Origin: Ruminiclostridium sp.
GTDB lineage: Bacteria > Bacillota > Clostridia > Oscillospirales > Ruminococcaceae
NCBI GenBank assembly: GCA_017465545.1
Contig: JAFTVY010000055.1
Location: 62,001 to 126,000, forward strand
Direction: 5' to 3'
Length of the DNA stretch: 64,000 nucleotides
In this document: piece by piece, positions 9,829-17,605 of the stretch
How the letters are laid out: each line of letters starts with the position of its first letter
Numbering within the stretch: position 1 is the first letter of the stretch
The notes under the pieces: generated by a model
Seen by the model: the letters and a program-made list of their open reading frames with translations, nothing else
Databases searched by the model: none
Told to the model about the DNA's origin: nothing
Made by a program: the position numbers and the translations under genes

Positions 9829-9971
9829 AAAAACCTCTTTCTCTATGCAGAAAGAGTCTATGCTGATGACAATTCCTGCACAGTTATTTTATTTTAAAAC
9901 TTTTCCCACAAGGGTCCGCAGTCATTGTCTATCACCTCATTAAAATTTTTTGCTGAATTTTAGCCTCTAAT
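9829..9971 (-). promoter_or_regulatory. Structured 5' leader of corA (candidate riboregulator)
   Basis: The corA transcript should begin near 9965, leaving a leader of about 140 nt. Reading the minus strand, GACAAT-GA-CUGC (9929-9918) can pair with GCAG-GA-AUUGUC (9879-9868). This gives a 6-bp and a 4-bp helix separated by tandem G-A/A-G mismatches, extended outward by GAU/AUC around a bulged A. A CCC-UUGU-GGG hairpin lies inside. Downstream, CUCUUUCU pairs with AGAAAGAG (9856-9835), burying the corA SD. I do not recognise the M-box Mg2+ riboswitch here. A metal-responsive switch or translation-coupled leader is inferred, not shown. Confidence 0.5.
9884..9925 (-). CDS. Possible 13-residue leader peptide upstream of corA
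   Basis: A short ORF reading MTADPCGKSFKIK, with GAGGTG 7 nt before its ATG, lies inside the corA leader. Its start codon and the bases just after it form one strand of the leader's main helix, so translation and folding would compete. Leader peptides are known to control some Mg2+ transporter genes in enterobacteria, but this peptide does not resemble those by eye. It may be a chance ORF in a structured RNA. Confidence 0.35.
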   Translation of the reverse strand: MTADPCGKSFKIK

Positions 9972-10000
9972 ATTTTAGCATAAATCTATTTGTTTTACAA
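9972..10000 (-). promoter_or_regulatory. Promoter for corA leader
   Basis: On the minus strand TTGTAA (-35, 9995-10000) is followed after 17 nt by TAAAAT (-10, 9972-9977). It is positioned to transcribe the structured corA leader. Confidence 0.55.
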
Positions 10001-10027
10001 CACTTTTGCTAAAGATTCTTTAAAATT

Positions 10028-10654
10028 TCATTGTTTTTCTTTTACCGACTTTATTTCTGCCTGTCGTTTACTGTAAATACAGCCGCAATAATTCTGTCTG
10101 TAAAGATTATACTGTGCCGAAAGCTCTATAGAGCGCTTGTATCCGTTACGCTTTTTGAAATCGGAATAAAGATATTTTACACCGTATTTTTCGCTTAAAC
10201 TTCCGCCAAGTTCATTCAGCTTCTGTGAGTTTTTATGAGGGCTTACGGAAAGAGTTGTGCAAAAATAATCATAGCCCTCTTCTTTTGCTCTGACAGCTGT
10301 CTTTTCAAGGCGCAACAAATAACAATCAAAGCATCTTGCTCCACCCTCGCAAAGCTCTTCCCTTCCCTTGGAAATTTCGAAAAAAGCTTCGGGTGAATAA
10401 TCGCCGTCAACGATTCTGACGGGATTTCGGAACTGTTTTTCTTTTATAAATCTTATCAGCTCGTTTTTTCTTTTCAGATATTCGTCATATTCCGTTATAT
10501 TGGGATTATAAAAGAAAACCGTTATATCAAAATACTCAGACAGATATTCTGTCACGTAGCTACTGCAGGGTGCACAGCATGCATGAAGAAAAAGCCTGGG
10601 TACGCCATCGAGACTTTTTATTATTTTATCTGTTTCAAGCTGATAATTAATCAC
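10028..10654 (-). CDS. queH: Epoxyqueuosine reductase QueH
   Basis: A 208-residue DUF208/QueH protein, the non-cobalamin enzyme that reduces epoxyqueuosine to queuosine at the wobble base of tRNAs with GUN anticodons. Characteristic cysteines are visible: HACCAPCSS near residue 24, ARCFDCY near 108 and NYCGCIYS near the C-terminus. These are expected to hold the Fe-S cluster and neighbouring metal. It overlaps the start-side neighbour by 8 nt and is likely in one operon with it and tex. Confidence 0.9.
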   Translation of the reverse strand: MINYQLETDKIIKSLDGVPRLFLHACCAPCSSYVTEYLSEYFDITVFFYNPNITEYDEYLKRKNELIRFIKEKQFRNPVRIVDGDYSPEAFFEISKGREELCEGGARCFDCYLLRLEKTAVRAKEEGYDYFCTTLSVSPHKNSQKLNELGGSLSEKYGVKYLYSDFKKRNGYKRSIELSAQYNLYRQNYCGCIYSKRQAEIKSVKEKQ

Positions 10655-11162
10655 CTTGTTTCACCAGCTTTTCAGAAACTATCTTTTTCAGCTCATCAAT
10701 AGAGCCTTCTTTTATATCCTTACCTTCAATTATGATAAGAAAGCCTTCTGCCGTTGAAATATAAGCCGTATCCTTATTAAAATCCACCTCGTTGACAGAA
10801 TCCCAGGATATAATGCCCTTATTGACGTCGTCCTTTTTAAAGCAAAGAGCAGATGCGGTTATCTCGATTCCGTTAAGTGTGCTACCGCTGTTTATCTCAT
10901 AAATATCCTTTGAATATCTTCTGATAGCGTAAAAAAGCACAGCTATGAAGACACCTGCCATAAGCGCCGCACATATAGTTGCTATAAGTAACCACATCAT
11001 TCCCGTAACAAGGGCTGATACAAGCGCAACCACTGCAATAACCGCCATAAGCACCATATATACGGTAAGCCCGACTCTGGTGTTTTTATTCTTTTCGACA
11101 ATCATATATCTTACGTACTCTTTTATATTTTTTTCGTTCCAGCCGATAACTGCATCAATCAT
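10647..11162 (-). CDS. YcxB-like membrane protein of unknown function
   Basis: A 171-residue protein with two adjacent hydrophobic segments (about residues 30-50 and 55-77), followed by a soluble C-terminal domain of about 85 residues containing GIISWDSVNEVDFNKDT. This two-helix plus PH-like tail layout resembles YcxB-family proteins, a weak match by eye. It begins 1 nt after the tex stop and overlaps queH, so it is probably co-expressed with both. No function is assigned. Confidence 0.6.
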   Translation of the reverse strand: MIDAVIGWNEKNIKEYVRYMIVEKNKNTRVGLTVYMVLMAVIAVVALVSALVTGMMWLLIATICAALMAGVFIAVLFYAIRRYSKDIYEINSGSTLNGIEITASALCFKKDDVNKGIISWDSVNEVDFNKDTAYISTAEGFLIIIEGKDIKEGSIDELKKIVSEKLVKQGD

Positions 11163-11163
11163 C

Positions 11164-13305
11164 TTAAATTCCTTTCATTGTAAGAGAAATGCGCTTTTTA
11201 GAAGCGTCGATTTCAATAACCTTCACCTTTACGATATCGCCTATTTTCACCACGTCAAGAGGATGCTTTACATAGCTGTCGGAAAGCTGAGAAATATGCA
11301 CGAGACCATCCTGATGTACGCCTATATCTATGAATGCACCAAAGTCTATTACGTTTCTTACGGTTCCGCTGAGTACCATTCCGGGCTGTAAACTGTCTAT
11401 ATCTGCGATATCAGTTCTGAGTAAGGGCGCGGGAAGCTCGTCACGGGGATCTCTGCCCGGCTTTGCAAGTTCATTTACAATATCAGATAAAGTCATAGTA
11501 CCTATTTCAAGCTCTTCGGAAAGCTTCTTTACGCCAAGCGCATTAACGCTGTCTCTGATACCCGGGATACCGCCCTTGACGTCCGCAAGCTTAAAGCCGC
11601 ACTTTTCTAAAAGCGCTTCCGCCGCTTTATAGCTTTCAGGGTGAACAGAGGTACTGTCAAGAGGGTTCTTACCATCTGAAATTCTCATAAAGCCTGCACA
11701 CTGCTCATACGCCTTTTTACCAAGCTTTGCAACCTTGAGCAGTTCACTTCTGCGAGTGAATTTGCCGTTTTCTTCTCTATAGGCAACAATATTTTTCGCT
11801 ACGGTATTATTTATACCTGAAACGTAGCTTAAAAGCGAAACCGAAGCTGTGTTGAGATCAACGCCTACGTTATTTACACAACCTTCAACAACGCCGCCGA
11901 GAGCGTCGGACAACTGTGCAGGAGGCATATCGTGCTGATACTGACCTACACCGATAGCCTTGGGATCGATCTTTACAAGCTCTGCTAAAGGATCCTGAAG
12001 TCTTCTTGCGATTGAAACCGCACTTCTTAAGGATACGTCGTATTCAGGGAATTCTTCTGCCGCAAGCTTACTTGCAGAATATACGCTGGCACCCGCTTCG
12101 GATACCACCATATAGCTTACCTTCGTATCTATTTCTCTTATAAGCTCTGCAACAAACACTTCGCTTTCGTGGCTTGCTGTACCGTTTCCTATAGCGATAA
12201 CAGTTACACCGTGCTTTGCAATGAGCTTCTTTATAGTTGCCTTAGCCTCGGCTATTTTATTATGCGGAGGTGTAGGATAAATTACGGTAGTATCTATAAC
12301 CTTACCCGTACCATCTACAACGGCAATCTTACAACCCGTCCTGTACGCAGGATCAAGACCTAAAGTAACGGAATTCTTAACGGGAGGCTGCATTAACAGC
12401 TGTCGTAAATTATCTGAGAAAATATGTATAGAGCTGTTGCAGGCGTTTTCTGTGAGTTCGTTTCTCATTCTTCTTTCAAGCGAAGGATGGATAAGACGTT
12501 TATAGCTATCCTCACAAGCGGCACGAACTATTCTGCCGTTTTCGTTTTCCGCCTTTACGTACGCCTTGAAGATATGTCTCATAACACGCTCTTCGTCAGG
12601 AACAACAGCAACTTTGATAGCTTCCTCTCTTTCACCTCTGTCGATGGCAAGAAGTCTGTGAGCGGGTATTTTCGAACCTCTTTCGCTGTAGTCGTAGTAA
12701 TTCTTGTATACGGTTTCCGCTTCGGGATCGGTAGCCTTGGTTTCTATCATCGCATAACCAAAATACTCCTCGTAAAGCTTTTTACGAAGGTCGGCATCAT
12801 CAGATACCATTTCAGAAATGATATCGGACGCACCTGCGATAGCCTCTTCCACGGAGGATACGCCCTTTTCCTCGTCAATATACAGCTCAGCTTCACGATT
12901 TGCAGAAGCAAGAGACTGCTCCATTATAAAATCGGCAAGAGGCTGTAAGCCCTTTTCTTTTGCAATACTTGCTCTTGTCTTTCTTTTAGGCTTGAAGGGA
13001 CGATATATATCCTCAACCTCGGCAAGTGTAACCGCATTAAGAAGATCCTCTGCTATCTTTTCTGTCATATTACCGCTTGCTTCAATAGATGCGGATACCT
13101 CGTTCTTTCTCTGTTCAAGATTACGAAGGTATGTCAGGCGGTCGCTGAGCTCTCTTAAAAGCTGGTCGTCGAGTCCACCCGTAACTTCCTTTCTGTATCG
13201 TGAAATAAAAGGAATGGTATTCCCTTCATCAATAAGCTGAACCGTGTTCTTCACCTGTTCATCCTTGATTTTAAATTCCTTTGCTATCTGCTGTAAAATA
13301 TCCAT
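11164..13305 (-). CDS. tex: Tex family RNA-binding transcription accessory protein
   Basis: A 713-residue Tex protein of normal length. It contains the N-terminal Tex helical region, the YqgF/RNase H-like fold (LGLDPAYRTGCKIAVVDG, about residue 320), helix-hairpin-helix elements (VGVDLNTAS through TVAKNIV) and a C-terminal S1 RNA-binding domain (about residues 640-712, GTVRNVIDFGAFIDIG). Tex binds RNA and affects transcription and ribosome stability. It is first in a tight run with the YcxB-like gene and queH. Confidence 0.95.
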   Translation of the reverse strand: MDILQQIAKEFKIKDEQVKNTVQLIDEGNTIPFISRYRKEVTGGLDDQLLRELSDRLTYLRNLEQRKNEVSASIEASGNMTEKIAEDLLNAVTLAEVEDIYRPFKPKRKTRASIAKEKGLQPLADFIMEQSLASANREAELYIDEEKGVSSVEEAIAGASDIISEMVSDDADLRKKLYEEYFGYAMIETKATDPEAETVYKNYYDYSERGSKIPAHRLLAIDRGEREEAIKVAVVPDEERVMRHIFKAYVKAENENGRIVRAACEDSYKRLIHPSLERRMRNELTENACNSSIHIFSDNLRQLLMQPPVKNSVTLGLDPAYRTGCKIAVVDGTGKVIDTTVIYPTPPHNKIAEAKATIKKLIAKHGVTVIAIGNGTASHESEVFVAELIREIDTKVSYMVVSEAGASVYSASKLAAEEFPEYDVSLRSAVSIARRLQDPLAELVKIDPKAIGVGQYQHDMPPAQLSDALGGVVEGCVNNVGVDLNTASVSLLSYVSGINNTVAKNIVAYREENGKFTRRSELLKVAKLGKKAYEQCAGFMRISDGKNPLDSTSVHPESYKAAEALLEKCGFKLADVKGGIPGIRDSVNALGVKKLSEELEIGTMTLSDIVNELAKPGRDPRDELPAPLLRTDIADIDSLQPGMVLSGTVRNVIDFGAFIDIGVHQDGLVHISQLSDSYVKHPLDVVKIGDIVKVKVIEIDASKKRISLTMKGI

Positions 13306-13327
13306 CTTTATTACCTTTCATTAAAAA

Positions 13328-13939
13328 TCAGAATAATTTTCCTGTTATCTCAAACACAGGACCGTGTTGCCATAAAAACGTACTCAGCTGTATTTCAAAG
13401 CCTTCACCCTGATTGCAGGCAAAGTCAATAGGCTTAAGCTTAGGAAGGCCGTATCCCGCGAGAAGATTCATAATTACGCCCGAATGAGTTATCACAGCCG
13501 CTGTCGTAACCTCGTTTGCCATCATATCCTTGAATATTTCTTCAAGTCCGTCAAGACATCTGAGTGTAAAATGTCCAAAGCTCTCCCCGTTCGGAGGTGC
13601 GGCATCGTATCCGCCTTTAAGCCATTCAAGATAGGTTTCGTCACCACTCAGCTCCTGCTGTGTTTTGCCTTCGTAATCACCGAAATCGCACTCACCGATA
13701 TTATCTATTCTTTTAAGAAGCCTGTCCGGATATATGATTTCCGCCGTCTGCAGACAACGCTTCAGAGGGCTTGAATATACCTTCTGTACTCTCGGATAGA
13801 CGTCAAGCGCCTTTAACGAGGATATAGCCTCCTCACCCTCTTCGCATAAAGGTAAATCCGTAATGCCGATATACCTGCCATCAAGATTGCCTTGTGTTAT
13901 TCCGTGTCTTATCATATAGATTCTGTAATTTTTCATCAT
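13328..13939 (-). CDS. Histidine phosphatase family protein
   Basis: A 203-residue phosphoglycerate-mutase-like phosphatase. The catalytic motif is RHGITQGN (phospho-accepting His about residue 12). The second catalytic His is in THSGVIM near residue 152, and the conserved Arg and Glu regions (SPLKRCLQTAE and ECDFGDYEGKT) are present. Members include CobC and various sugar or nucleotide phosphatases; the substrate cannot be told from sequence. It lies 22 nt upstream of tex on the same strand and may share its transcript. Confidence 0.88.
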   Translation of the reverse strand: MMKNYRIYMIRHGITQGNLDGRYIGITDLPLCEEGEEAISSLKALDVYPRVQKVYSSPLKRCLQTAEIIYPDRLLKRIDNIGECDFGDYEGKTQQELSGDETYLEWLKGGYDAAPPNGESFGHFTLRCLDGLEEIFKDMMANEVTTAAVITHSGVIMNLLAGYGLPKLKPIDFACNQGEGFEIQLSTFLWQHGPVFEITGKLF

Positions 13940-14008
13940 TTTTCCTTTCTTTTGCAGAAAATTTATTCATTTATATTAAAATTCTTTATTAAATTGTTTT
14001 TATTTGCT

Positions 14009-14028
14009 AAAAAACGACGTCGTTTTTT
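14009..14028. promoter_or_regulatory. Perfect 20-bp palindrome, candidate XRE operator
   Basis: A fully symmetric site with core ACGACGTCGT flanked by A and T runs lies 15 bp upstream of the -35 of the divergent XRE gene and within the region that would promote the histidine phosphatase gene. Perfect symmetry and position suggest a dimeric regulator site, probably for the adjacent XRE protein. No other copy was noticed in the window. Confidence 0.5.
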
Positions 14029-14042
14029 GTATAAAATTGCGC

Positions 14043-14071
14043 TTTACAATAAGCTATATTTGAGTTATAAT
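14043..14071 (+). promoter_or_regulatory. Promoter for XRE regulator and small membrane protein
   Basis: TTTACA (14043-14048), a 17-nt spacer, then TATAAT (14066-14071). It lies 35 nt upstream of the XRE start codon, downstream of the 20-bp palindrome. Confidence 0.7.
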
Positions 14072-14105
14072 ATACTTTGCGAAATATTAAACGGAGTGAA
14101 TAGAA

Positions 14106-14783
14106 ATGAACAATGAGTTTCCCCGCATACTATCCCTACTCAGAAAAGAACATGGACTTACACAAAAGCAGGTGGCTACCGATCTTGACGTAGCGCAGGC
14201 TCTTCTCTCTCATTACGAAAAAGGCAAAAGAGAATGCGGTCTTGATTTTCTTGTCAAGGCGGCTGATTACTATAACGTATCAACCGACTATCTTTTAGGC
14301 CGTTCTCCCGTATCGAGCGGTAAAATTATTACCGAAAAGGATATACCTGAAACAAATTTCAATGATAAGAGCGAATCAAGAAGCGGCGACCTTATGCTGA
14401 CACTTAACAAAAAGCTTATCACCAACAGCATCGAGATAATATTCAATCTGCTCGGAAGGATCAAATCTGCAAAGCTCACAAAGAACATTTCCTCTATGCT
14501 GATGCTTTCTGTTTACAAAGCCTTCAGAATAACTCATCTTACAAACACGAAAAACGATAAGAATATATTCAGAATACCGGCTCAGACAGCGCCATATCTG
14601 ATAAACTCAGCTATCTGTGTTGATGAAAGTAAAGCTGTATCCGCAGCAAGAAGTGAAAATTCTCCCACTGCACCAAGCATAACCACAAGCTCTATAGAAG
14701 AGGATTTTGAAAAACGTGGTACAGCGCTATTAAGTCTTATCAAAAATACCGAATCAAGAATACTGAGCCTCGATAAAGATTAA
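14106..14783 (+). CDS. XRE-family transcriptional regulator
   Basis: A 225-residue protein with an N-terminal Cro/C1-type helix-turn-helix (about residues 7-62: LTQKQVATDLDVAQALLSHYE). It ends in STDYLLGRS, as many XRE proteins of Firmicutes do. Residues 70-225 form a helical C-terminal domain that I do not recognise. GGAG precedes the ATG. It is followed after 19 nt by a 33-codon membrane peptide gene on the same strand, probably co-transcribed. The perfect palindrome upstream is a plausible autoregulatory site. Confidence 0.85.
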   Translation: MNNEFPRILSLLRKEHGLTQKQVATDLDVAQALLSHYEKGKRECGLDFLVKAADYYNVSTDYLLGRSPVSSGKIITEKDIPETNFNDKSESRSGDLMLTLNKKLITNSIEIIFNLLGRIKSAKLTKNISSMLMLSVYKAFRITHLTNTKNDKNIFRIPAQTAPYLINSAICVDESKAVSAARSENSPTAPSITTSSIEEDFEKRGTALLSLIKNTESRILSLDKD

Positions 14784-14802
14784 CGTTATATTGGAGTACG
14801 CT

Positions 14803-14904
14803 ATGAGAAATTTTTTACTTATTGTCACAGCAATCACAGCTGTAATAGTTACCGCAGTTATAATAACCGAGACACTTTACAAAAAGGCGATAAAGGGTAT
14901 GTGA
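14803..14904 (+). CDS. Small single-span membrane protein (33 residues)
   Basis: A 33-codon ORF with GGAG 8 nt before ATG encodes MRNFLLIV, then a hydrophobic stretch of about 20 residues, then a basic tail (YKKAIKGM). It lies 19 nt downstream of the XRE gene and ends 4 nt before the convergent tadA stop. Good ribosome site, coherent topology and operon position support a real gene. Function unknown. Confidence 0.6.
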   Translation: MRNFLLIVTAITAVIVTAVIITETLYKKAIKGM

Positions 14905-14908
14905 CCTG

Positions 14909-15385
<477 letters not shown>

Positions 15386-15388
15386 TTA

Positions 15389-15417
15389 ATTATACTACAA
15401 ATCAAAGATAAAATCAA
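15389..15417 (-). promoter_or_regulatory. Promoter for tadA
   Basis: On the minus strand TTGATT (15412-15417), a 17-nt spacer, then TATAAT (15389-15394), about 30 nt upstream of the tadA start. Confidence 0.6.
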
Positions 15418-15454
15418 TATCAACAAATAAAAAACTCAAAAATATGTTTTTTTA

Positions 15455-15483
15455 TTGACATTTACTAATTCTTATGGTAAAAT
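15455..15483 (+). promoter_or_regulatory. Promoter for C39-like lipoprotein
   Basis: TTGACA (15455-15460), a 17-nt spacer, then TAAAAT (15478-15483). It points toward the lipoprotein gene with a leader of about 65 nt. Confidence 0.65.
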
Positions 15484-15556
15484 AAATCTATAAGCAACTG
15501 AAAAGAGATTTCTCAATCAGTTATGCCAAACGATGTGATTCTTGCGAGGAAAGAAA

Positions 15557-16291
15557 ATGAAGAAGAGATCAATAATAGCTTTTGTTTTAGCCGCATGCAT
15601 ACTGACTACAACAGCCTGTAACAGTAATACAATTGTAATACCTGACGAACAGAATAATTCTTCTCTTGCTGAAATAGTAATAGACAGAGGAAACGAAGTA
15701 AAAATCGACGTAGAAGGTCTTGACGGACGTCCCTTCATCCCTGGTGGTTCTGCAATCACAGCATCCGCTGCAATTCTCGGCTTTTACGGCATTTCCATTA
15801 AGCCTGCCGATTTAAGAGGGTATGCACCCATTGTGGAAAGCACCTCCTTTGTTGACGGTACAGAATCTCCTTGGGAAAAGGTTATCGGCAATCCCAAGGG
15901 TAGAATTTCCTTCTACTTCGCTCCTCCGATAGTAGAAATGCTCAAGAAGTTTTACGATGAGAACCAAAAAAAATGCCAGGGCAGAACAGTAAAGGATGTT
16001 TCCGGTTCTGACCTTGCGACTCTCAAGGGATATATAGACAGTAATAAGCCTATTGTTGTCTGGGGCACAATTACAGGCAATGCCGCTGTCCCCGTTGAGG
16101 ATTACTCATGGAAAACCGATAAAAACGAACAATTCATCGGCAAGATGTCTCCTCGTTGCTACGCTATGATAGGCTATAACAATTCAGAAGTTATACTTAT
16201 TTCCGACAACGGCAAAGTTCTCAACGTTATGAACGAAACCTTTGAAGTAATGTATGAAAGTATGGAATCCCAGGCTGTATTAATTGAATAA
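15557..16291 (+). CDS. Lipoprotein with degenerate peptidase C39-like domain
   Basis: A 244-residue secreted lipoprotein. The signal peptide begins MKKRSIIAF and ends in a lipobox with Cys at about residue 21 (TTTAC). The start at 15557 is chosen because GAGGAAAG lies just upstream; an in-frame TTG at 15542 is less likely. The body matches the C39-like papain-fold family: IPGGSAITASAAILGFYGI, then PIVVWGT, then YAMIGYNNSEVILISD. Where active members have Cys after a Gly (TGC-type), this protein has Ser/Ala; the catalytic His before CYAMIGY is Arg. It is probably a non-catalytic binding protein. It stands alone with its own promoter and terminator. Confidence 0.75.
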   Translation: MKKRSIIAFVLAACILTTTACNSNTIVIPDEQNNSSLAEIVIDRGNEVKIDVEGLDGRPFIPGGSAITASAAILGFYGISIKPADLRGYAPIVESTSFVDGTESPWEKVIGNPKGRISFYFAPPIVEMLKKFYDENQKKCQGRTVKDVSGSDLATLKGYIDSNKPIVVWGTITGNAAVPVEDYSWKTDKNEQFIGKMSPRCYAMIGYNNSEVILISDNGKVLNVMNETFEVMYESMESQAVLIE

Positions 16292-16312
16292 TAAACATTC
16301 AGACATGCAAAG

Positions 16313-16340
16313 TCCCGTACCTGTTCCAGGTACGGGATTT
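16313..16340 (+). terminator. Rho-independent terminator of the lipoprotein gene
   Basis: A perfect 11-bp stem, TCCCGTACCTG with CAGGTACGGGA (16313-16337), has a 3-nt loop and is followed by TTTAATAT. It lies about 20 nt after the stop codon. Confidence 0.85.
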
Positions 16341-16392
16341 AATATATTCCATAACTCTCATTATGATTGAATTTTTCTCAACAAATGAGCGA

Positions 16393-16421
16393 TAGACAAA
16401 CAGAAAATAATCAGATATTAT
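16393..16421 (+). promoter_or_regulatory. Promoter candidate for broken XRE/repeat gene
   Basis: TAGACA (16393-16398), a 17-nt spacer, then TATTAT (16416-16421), 40 nt before the ATG. The intact ribosome site and promoter show the gene was expressed recently. Confidence 0.45.
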
Positions 16422-16460
16422 TATATAAGGAACTACAAAAAATAAAAGGAGGAATCTATT

Positions 16461-17552
16461 ATGCTAAAGCTTGGCGAAAATATAAAAAAGCACAGACAAA
16501 GGCGTGAGCTGACTCAGGAACAGCTTGCAGAGGTTTTCGGCGTTTCGGCACAGGCTGTCAGTCGCTGAGAGAACGGTGCGACTTATCCCGATATTGCACT
16601 ACTCCCCTCAATTGCAAGCTACTTCGACACGAGCATTGATGAAATTGTCGGTTTTGATACAACTCGCAAAGAAGAAACCATCAAGGAAATTCTAAAAAAG
16701 AACAGAATACTGCACAATAACGGAGACACAAGAAAATCCATTGAGCTTTTGCGACAAGCACTTACAGACTTTCCGAACGAATCAAGATTGCTTTATTGTC
16801 TTGCACAGTCATTGTATAGCCTCCATTTTCAGAGTGGCAAGGCATTCACAGAAGAAGGCAGAAGAAATGCCGCAACAGAAGCTGTTGATTTATTAAATAA
16901 GGCGCTTCGATATGCGGACGAAAAATTTGACGAAGGTGGATGTTGCCGTCAGCTGTTGGTATTTAACTATCTGGAAATAGGAGAATATGAAAAGGCGAAG
17001 GAGGTTGCAAAAAAAGCCCCGTTTATGCCCGCCTGCCGTGAAATGCTCCTTCCACAGACGTTGCAAGGACAGGAAGCAACGGAAATGTATCAAAGGAATA
17101 TCCTGTACTTCATGATAGGCTTATACCACAACATATCCGAGCTGAGGCAACGTGGCGAATACACCTTCCATCAGAAGCTGGAAATCTCGCTTATGGCAGA
17201 GAAATTGCTTCTTATAGTTGGCGGTGAGAATTCAGGCTTCAGGCAACTGTTTTCCAACACACTTCAGATACTTAAGCTACATATCGGAGCGGGAGATAAA
17301 GAACAAACTATTGAATATCTTGAAAAAGCATTGCTATATGCTGATAGTTGTGAAAAAAGACCGGATAAAACAAAGTACGACGTTCCATGGCTTTGTTATT
17401 GTGAAAACAATTCCGAAAACGTAATGAAGCATTCGCAGGAAAGCTTATATGAAAATCTGACAGCCTTCATATCTCACCACGATTTAGAAAGCTGGCTGAA
17501 AGACGATAAACGCTTTATAGCCGTACTCGAAGAAATCAAGTCGTATTGCTAA
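16461..17552 (+). pseudogene. XRE regulator with C-terminal helical repeats, interrupted by one TGA
   Basis: From ATG 16461 (AAAGGAGGAA 8 nt upstream) the frame encodes an XRE helix-turn-helix ending in QAVSR, then TGA at 16566-16568, then continues in the same frame as ENGATYPDIALLP and on to a normal stop at 17552 (363 codons overall). The family has Trp at the stop position (SRWENG), so one TGG-to-TGA change explains the break. Residues 80-360 look like a TPR-like sensor domain with basic and aromatic helices. No frameshift is needed. A separate restart near 16749 would lack the DNA-binding domain. Likely a recent pseudogene or a sequencing error; recoding is unlikely. Confidence 0.8.
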
Positions 17553-17559
17553 GACAAAA

Positions 17560-17598
17560 CCCCTGAAGGATTTTTAACATCCTTCAGGGGCTATTTTT
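17560..17598. terminator. Bidirectional terminator between XRE pseudogene and pnp
   Basis: A 12-bp stem CCCCTGAAGGAT / ATCCTTCAGGGG (17560-17590) is flanked by CTATTTTT on the plus strand and by TTTTGT on the minus strand, so it can terminate both convergent transcripts. Confidence 0.85.
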
Positions 17599-17605
17599 AA
17601 TTCAA

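Noticed and set aside
9829..9971. M-box Mg2+ riboswitch
   Set aside because: The leader is shorter than an M-box and I see none of its conserved loops; only a covariance search could be decisive.
16566..16568. TGA read as Trp (recoding)
   Set aside because: All other genes in the window use TGA as a normal stop (for example zapA and rbgA), so a changed code is excluded.
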